A stretch of 64,000 nucleotides of DNA. Source: Syngnathus acus. Taxonomy: Eukaryota > Chordata > Actinopteri > Syngnathiformes > Syngnathidae. Both the position numbers and the translations under genes were made by a program. Position 1 is the first letter of the stretch; each line of letters opens with the position of its first letter. The stretch covers positions 3,065,001-3,129,000 of the forward strand of contig NC_051094.1 of NCBI RefSeq assembly GCF_901709675.1, written 5' to 3'. Positions 57,901-64,000 of this stretch are shown piece by piece. The notes under the pieces are model-generated. The model did not search any database. It was not told the origin of the DNA and saw only the letters and a list, made by a program, of their open reading frames with translations.

Positions 57901-60900
57901 TTAGGGGCTCTGTTGTCCTCCTGAGAACAGCTGGACATCTGGGTCCCATCAGAGAAGGGGGTGTTCAAAAAAGGGACAGATGGAGGGAAAGAAGAAGGTG
58001 ATTAAGGGACAAGGAGATAAAGCAAATTGTCCAAGCAGCTCCGATAAGGCCTTTGTCACGGCAGCCTAAAATGGAAGCAGAGCGAGCCGAAACGGGGCAC
58101 AATTATCGCAAAGTGCGACTGCCGATGTTTGCGACAAGGCGGAAGACAAAATTGCCATTTCACAATGTTTGTGTGAACCTCTGCCAGGGAGAATTACTGG
58201 AAGTGCCCTCAAGTAACCCTCTATTATTATTTCTCTCCGTGCGGTCCAAAAACACTCTTGCCTTGTCACGTTTGTTTGAGTTTGTTTATCTAAGCATCGT
58301 GTTTTGGTTCATCTCAAATAAAACTCGAGTAACGTTCAACATATTCTTAAACGTATGTTTGTGTCTGAACACAATATTGCACATTTAAGCACGCAGAAGT
58401 ATTTTCTCTCTAAGAATGAAGCATTTAATTGGGCAACGAATGGCATTTAATACAAATACATATAAGGTCAGACTAACACTAACATTAATGCTTTGGCATT
58501 GGACATTGTGATTTCCTGGGAATCACTTTTACTATAGCAAGTTATAATTTGTGTCAGGTCAAGCATAACTTTCATAAGAATTGTATATATTTTGTGGAGC
58601 GATTTTTCTTCTTTTTTTTTAAATTATTATTATTTTTGTATGTTCTCAAATTCTGGAAGGACCCTAATGGCAAACAATAGTGTTATAATATAAAAAAAAT
58701 TTACCTATTTGTTTTCGAGCGTGCTGCCAAAATGTTTCAAATGAGGGCTAATTATTTTGGGAGGGCGTAGGGGGGTGCTTGACACACTGACAAAAACCAC
58801 TTGTTTTCTCCACGCGGGGTGAGAGGTCAGAGGTGGTGGCCGCGAGCCGAGCGGCGGGTCAGACTGTTAGCAGGGTTTATCACGTGGGTGGCGACTCTTG
58901 TCTCTTGTCGCACTGCTCGTACCAGAAACAGAGCCCAGGACCACCGCGGCTAGGCAATTACCTCCTGACCTCCGGTGGGCCTGGCTCACAAGGCGCCATG
59001 CTGGTGCAGGGGGGTTGCTGGGCTCACCACCTACCCCCTTCCTGGAGTGCGGGAACTCGCCGACCCTATCCATTTCATCGTCCGCCCTTTTCACCAAAGA
59101 CCCTAATTGGCCGTGTGGCCCTCAGTGAAGAGAAACAAAGTGTGTGTGTGTGTTGGATCAGAAGAAGAATGAGGAGCAAGTTGGCTCCAGATGAATCCAA
59201 ATGGAGGTACAAGTGTGTTTTCCAGTGATGACTGCAATTGGAATGAGCCCGAGCGCTCTGACAAATGAGTGTGCTGTGAGGTGATCTGGGAAAGGCACCC
59301 GGACGGACGGACGGACGGACGGCCGGGTGTCAGGTGGGCAGCACTAATGTGCAGGAATGCGGAGATTCCACAGTGGCTTTGTGGACTGGCTGTGTCACCG
59401 AGACAGCCGCCCCCCGACAGCACCATGGGAATGAACAGAGCGTGGCGGCACCTTGAAAGCGCTCTCTCACACACGCACGCACACACACACAATGAAGATG
59501 GAGTGGTCACGTGGGGAGTCCCTCCATAGTTTGGGGTTCTTCATCTTCTCCTTCCCCCGGATGCACCTGCTCCCCTCATTGTCCGTTTGCTGCTCAGAGA
59601 AATTTATCACAGTGATTTTACCTTAATGCACTTAATTTTTTTAATTTAATTGGCATCACATTGTATTAAATAATATCAGGTTATTATGCTAATTAGGATT
59701 AATTATTAAGATTGACTTTATTAATTTGATGAAATGACAGATGGATCATTGGTGATGGATCATTTTCACCTCTGATTGGACCAATCGGATCTAAAATAGG
59801 TCATTGAAATTATTGCCTGAATGCAATTTGGTTGTACAAACAATCCAGCAAGTTTGAAGAAAAAAAAAAACACTTTCAAAGCAACCAGGAGCACAAAAAT
59901 CAATCATTGTGAACCTCCTCCCACCTTCTTTGTTTGTGTTTATGACGTGTGTACTTCCTGTCCTGTTAGAGGTCGGATGCCGCTGATTTCCCGCTGGAGC
60001 TGCTTAACTTTGATCAATACCGCTTCCTCTTCGGATTGATGTAATTGGTTAATTGGGCCTGATTGCTGCCGCTGTCGCTTCCGTGTGCACACGCGTGTGT
60101 GCTCAAGTGTGGCACTGAGTGAAACCAGAGAGAAACAAAGTACAGCGGCGGGCCCCACGCCATTTGTCCACCTTTCTCTCACCGTCAATACCATCAGGGT
60201 CTTATTTGGTCAATGACAACATTCAACACCACACACACACGCTAGACGTTTCATTCCCAAGCTCTCGAGTGTGTCCATTTTTATTGATCTCTGTTTCCAT
60301 GCCATTCCCTAGCAGCCATCGACTGTACGGTGGGCTCCTGGGGTCCCTGGTCACCGTGTACGTCTCCGTGCGGGGTGGGAAGCACGGAAAGGAGTCGCCA
60401 AGTGTCCGTCCCGCCTCGAAACGGGGGGACGCCTTGCCCGGACCTCAAACAGCGCCGCGGCTGCTTCGGAAACAACCAAATATGCAGTTCGGCGAAAGGT
60501 GAGCCAGTTAAGTATTAATGCTCTGCTCTGCTTTGGGCCATGTTTAGACCTGTTACACATTTACCGTATCGGCCGCACATGAAGCAATGTGTGCAGCTGA
60601 GTTGAATCATTTTCCTCGGGAATGTGCAGAACCTCTCGATAAACATTGACAACACAGGCGGCAGAATTATTCCCAAAGTCCAAATGAGGATTGTTCAAGT
60701 CATCAAATAATAGTACTTGTTTGTTTCTTCTTTGCATTTCCGCCATCTCCTTCACCACCTGCAGACGTTGCGAAGATCCTTCCGGATTCCTTCAAGAGGA
60801 ACTTTAAGGATCCTTGGAGGAGGCCTCACATGCTAGTGAAGGAGGAGAAGGCCAGGTAAAGGTTGATGAGCACGCAACGCCAGCTTCTGTCTGAATTGCG

Positions 60901-63037
60901 TATCAACAATTTATGCACTTGGTGCGGAAGTGGTTGCTTTGGTCTAGCAGAAAGAAGCAAGGATGCTTTTCCTCTTTGGGGCCTTGAGCTTGCTTTGACT
61001 GCAAAATGAAGTGTCCATGTGCATCGTGAGCTGACCTTTGCTGATAAAGCCGGTGTAATCCAGGTTTAAAAAAAAAAAAGAAAGTACAGCCGTCCTTCTT
61101 GGATGTGGTCTTTGCTGTGATTGCAGATGTTCTCAGAGAGCAGGATGTAACGTCATGGCCGTTCTCCAAGAAGCTGATTAAAAGTGACATTGGACTCGCG
61201 TGTTTTCCCCCGCTATCAGGGCCTTGGACGCACATTAGTCAAGAAAATGAGACATTCATGGATGAGGAAAGGGATTAAAAGCCTCCTCCGGTGCATTAAA
61301 AGGTCCCTGATGTTGTCAGGAACCTGACATAGATAATAAGCTGGAACGGCAGTGACGCAATCTGATTTACGGAAGATGGGAGGGAATTAGCCTCTCGGTC
61401 AACTTAGCCAACATCCCAATTTGGCAAATTGTTGGAGTTGGAAAAAAAGAGAGAGCTTGTTTTCAAGAAACCCATCAGGATTAAAGCCAAGTGGATTTTT
61501 CTTTTCTTTTTTTAATCAAGTTGTGTGCGCAAAATTCAATTGTATCAAATATTCCAAAAAGGATTTTTGCCTGACTAAAGTTTGAATTTTACAAGGATAA
61601 TAGAATAAATATTGCACGAATGAAACTGAGACTGATGTCAAAATATTACCAGAAAAAAATGTCATGAGATATTAATTTTATAATTTTAGTAATAGTGGCT
61701 GTTAGCGACGCACATTATTAGTGTAACTTTAAAAATACATTGTTTGTGTGTTATTTAAAGGTGTAATTTTAAAATTCTCTTCTTCTCTTCTAACTTTATT
61801 CCTTCATCAATTTAAAAGCAATATAATGAACTCTAAAATTCTTAGCCAGAAAAGCAGCTATGTGTTCCAGCTATTCCGCTAAAGATGATGCAGTTCACGA
61901 AAAATAAGACTTGACTTTTCATCTTTTTAGTCCTTGTCAAAATAGATGTTTGTCACTTCAACAAAGGAGAAAAAAAGAAATGGAAGTGTTGACCATGTTT
62001 TGCGACAGATGACTGAATGAGAGACAAAACAAATCGAGTGTGGAGTACAAAGCGTCTGCCGGAGAACACGTTATTATTGTCTGCCGAGCGTTGTTGATAT
62101 TAGGATATGCTGCAGGTGACATGACACCGCTGGATCACCTTCAAATGACGCTGCGCTGTTATCTTTTGTCTGCCCGGGGGCGCCATTAAAACACAGCTTG
62201 CTGCGTTCGTGCCAAGTTCAACCGCTCGTCGCCGCGTGTGTGGAAAAACACCACCTTTACGTGCTTGATTCATTCAATCACTTATGTGTAATATCTTTTT
62301 TTTTTTTGCAGCTATTGTGTGTATTTGAGGGTGAAACAAGCGAGTGCGGCTTGCAAACTGAAACTGTGGAGTGCCCAGCTGGTGAGAGAGAGGCTGGTTT
62401 GCGCAGAGTGCCAGAGTGACGCCATGTCCAAGTCAGAGCGATGTGGAGGAGACGGCCTGGAGGGCACCAGGTAAACCGAACTCTTGATACGTTTTCAAGA
62501 TAGGCGTATAATATTGTCCATGGGAATAAGGACTAAAAAAATGGACCGAAAAGGTTTGTAATCCCCTATAGGTACCATGAAATGTCGTCAAAGTACTCCC
62601 CCCCTCCCCCCTCCTTTAGACTAATGAAATAAAGCTCCTTCCATTCCTTCCAAATCTGTATTTTACCAAGGCACACACACACACACAAGAAGGAGCAGCA
62701 CAATGTCCACTGAACTGAAGTCAAAGAGTTGGCAAAAGCTGTTGAATTCTTTACATTCAAGGTCATTGCTGTGTTTTTGGAAACTATAAAAGTATATATG
62801 GAGTTAGATTTCGTCTTAAAAACACTTTACATAACAGAGACTTTTTTTTGGTAACAATACAATCAATTTGCCACCATTTTCAAATGAGTCCAAAGTTTTG
62901 AGATGCGTCTCTTTGTTTGTTTTTTGTCTAGAACCTTCTGGTCCGCAGCTTCCGCCGTAGGCTGCCACGGGTCATGGGTGCGAGAGTCGTCGTCCCAAGT
63001 CTGCCGATGCCCCCCTTACTCTGTCCTCTTTGTGTGA
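54973..63037 (+). CDS. sbspon: Somatomedin-B and thrombospondin type-1 domain protein
   Basis: Small secreted, probably matrix-associated protein of unknown biochemical role. Exons are 54973-55228, 60316-60498, 60765-60855, 62312-62470 and 62932-63037. All are in phase, giving 264 residues, the same length as human SBSPON. A signal peptide (hydrophobic CVLSLCGCLALLCG) ends before AGC at about residue 35. The somatomedin-B domain follows with paired cysteines (NCC, GDCC) spaced as in the human protein. Exon 2 is the TSP1 repeat (WGPWSPCTSPCG, then RSRQV and NGGTPCP). Exon 3 is a linker (KRNFKDPWRRP). Exons 4-5 form the cysteine-containing C-terminal domain, with CAECQSDAM, CGGDGLEG and the ending CRCPPYSVLFV, closely matching the human end CSCPAVHSFIFI. 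Intron 1 is 5.1 kb. The first ATG at 54973 is chosen because it heads the signal peptide. A close paralogue of SBSPON cannot be excluded. Confidence 0.88.
55229..60315 (+). other. sbspon intron 1
   Basis: A 5.1-kb intron. It contains a CTCF-like motif at 55635, an (AC)n stretch near 59470, and a (GGAC)n run near 59302-59322. No supported exon or RNA gene was found. Confidence 0.5.
59302..59322. repeat. GGAC tetranucleotide repeat
   Basis: About five GGAC units in sbspon intron 1. The complementary GTCC run occurs near 31020. Confidence 0.75.
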
Positions 63038-64000
63038 GCACCACACGTCCACGTGGAAGGAGCCACCGCATTGTCCTCGACAGCTCCTGCAAAAAGTCCC
63101 GGATGGGTTTACTCAAGGAGATCAGCAGCATCCTGCCACTTTTTTTTTTTTTCCTTTTTTTTTTTTTAATCATCCACCTCATATTCTGTACTGTATGGCT
63201 TACTCCACACGCAGCTAACCTTGCAAATAACATTCAAAATTGTACCGCCACCTATTTTTTCTTCTCCAAAGCACAGCAACCACTGTATATTTTCACCTCC
63301 CTGCTATCTACCTCCATAAATGCAAGTGCGTTTTAATAATGCGTCATGTATAAATATGCAGAAATATATGATTTAGCTTTATACATTTTCTACTCTCGAT
63401 CGCCATGTGGTTTTTTTTTTGTATCGACGTGATTTTACACCAAACGGCAGCGACTGCGCTAACATTAAGACCCCATTGGCTGCTTCTGTGCCCAACGTTA
63501 CAGTGGAACCTCTAAAACAAGTCAGAATCGGCAAAGGGAGAGCGATCGGAGAACAGGGTCTGATTTCTGGTCAACATAATGATGACAAAAAAAAAAGAAG
63601 TGTGGAGTCAACTGTGTTTCGTTTTGACTCAGCTCCCAGGTGCACAGTCGTCGCCATGTCTTCTCATTGGCCATCAAGGGTGAGTACACCTTTTATTGTT
63701 TAATTCGAACTGCTTTTGACTTCTTTTGACAAAAACCGTGACAAAAAGTCGCAGCGATTATGCTTTGAATCTCGATATCAACATCGCTCAAAGCGCATAG
63801 AGGTTCCACTGTATTTCTATTCACCTAAAAGCAAAAAAAAAAAAAAATCAGGAATGAGCAGCAATTTCTCAGGTGTTTCAATATTGTTTCCTGACCCTTT
63901 ACACGACCTTTCCGGCGGCCGCGGCAGCCTCATTTACCCAAAATGTCGTTTGTGAAGCTCCCACGCCGGCCGGGCCCAGCTGCCAGCGGCTCAATAAATG
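63038..64000 (+). other. sbspon 3' UTR and downstream sequence
   Basis: Pyrimidine and T runs follow the stop codon. The only canonical AATAAA is at about 63993, at the window edge, so the 3' end of the transcript is unresolved. No further gene is supported. Confidence 0.45.

Overview
The window is vertebrate nuclear DNA, most likely from a ray-finned fish with a compact, percomorph-type genome. The evidence is GT-AG genes with many introns of about 80-400 bp, abundant small inverted-repeat transposons, simple repeats, and six recognisable vertebrate gene families. The species cannot be named from the sequence.

Layout, left to right. Positions 1-700 hold a tandem array of tRNA-Ser genes on the minus strand (three intact or nearly intact copies, one broken copy, plus one broken copy on the plus strand). 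Positions 845-9044 are ikbkb (IKK-beta) on the minus strand, with 13 coding exons from the start codon into the scaffold region; the last third of the protein is not in the window. Positions 9045-11305 form a head-to-head promoter interval between ikbkb and plat, with a perfect CRE before plat. Positions 11220-21600 are plat (tissue plasminogen activator, finger-EGF-kringle-kringle-protease). Positions 22341-26383 are blnk (B-cell linker adaptor with a C-terminal SH2 domain); its first coding exon was not found. Positions 27978-42785 are a complete clathrin heavy chain gene (31 constitutive exons plus a 21-nt candidate micro-exon). Positions 43849-54141 are slc25a1 (mitochondrial citrate carrier). 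Positions 54973-63037 are sbspon (somatomedin B / thrombospondin type 1 protein).

Apart from ikbkb and most of the tRNA genes, everything is on the plus strand. The neighbourhoods resemble two human ones: PLAT-IKBKB (8p11) and CLTCL1-SLC25A1 (22q11). This suggests the fish region joins segments that lie apart in mammals. The proteins do not form one pathway: IKK-beta and BLNK are immune signalling proteins, plat and sbspon are secreted, clathrin acts in vesicle traffic, and the citrate carrier acts in the inner mitochondrial membrane.

Introns and spacers carry several mobile-element families: a palindromic hAT-like element with an 8-bp target duplication (28560-28760), two TA-flanked inverted-repeat families (17793-18208 and 23399-23713; 20219-20711), a hAT-like element at 15967-16270, and fragments of another dispersed repeat. 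I found no wholly new gene system. The points most worth a second look are the tRNA-Ser array beside the 3' side of ikbkb, the clathrin micro-exon, the altered activation-site residue of plat, the perfect CRE, the transposon abutting a blnk splice site, and an unexplained 181-codon open frame in a slc25a1 intron.
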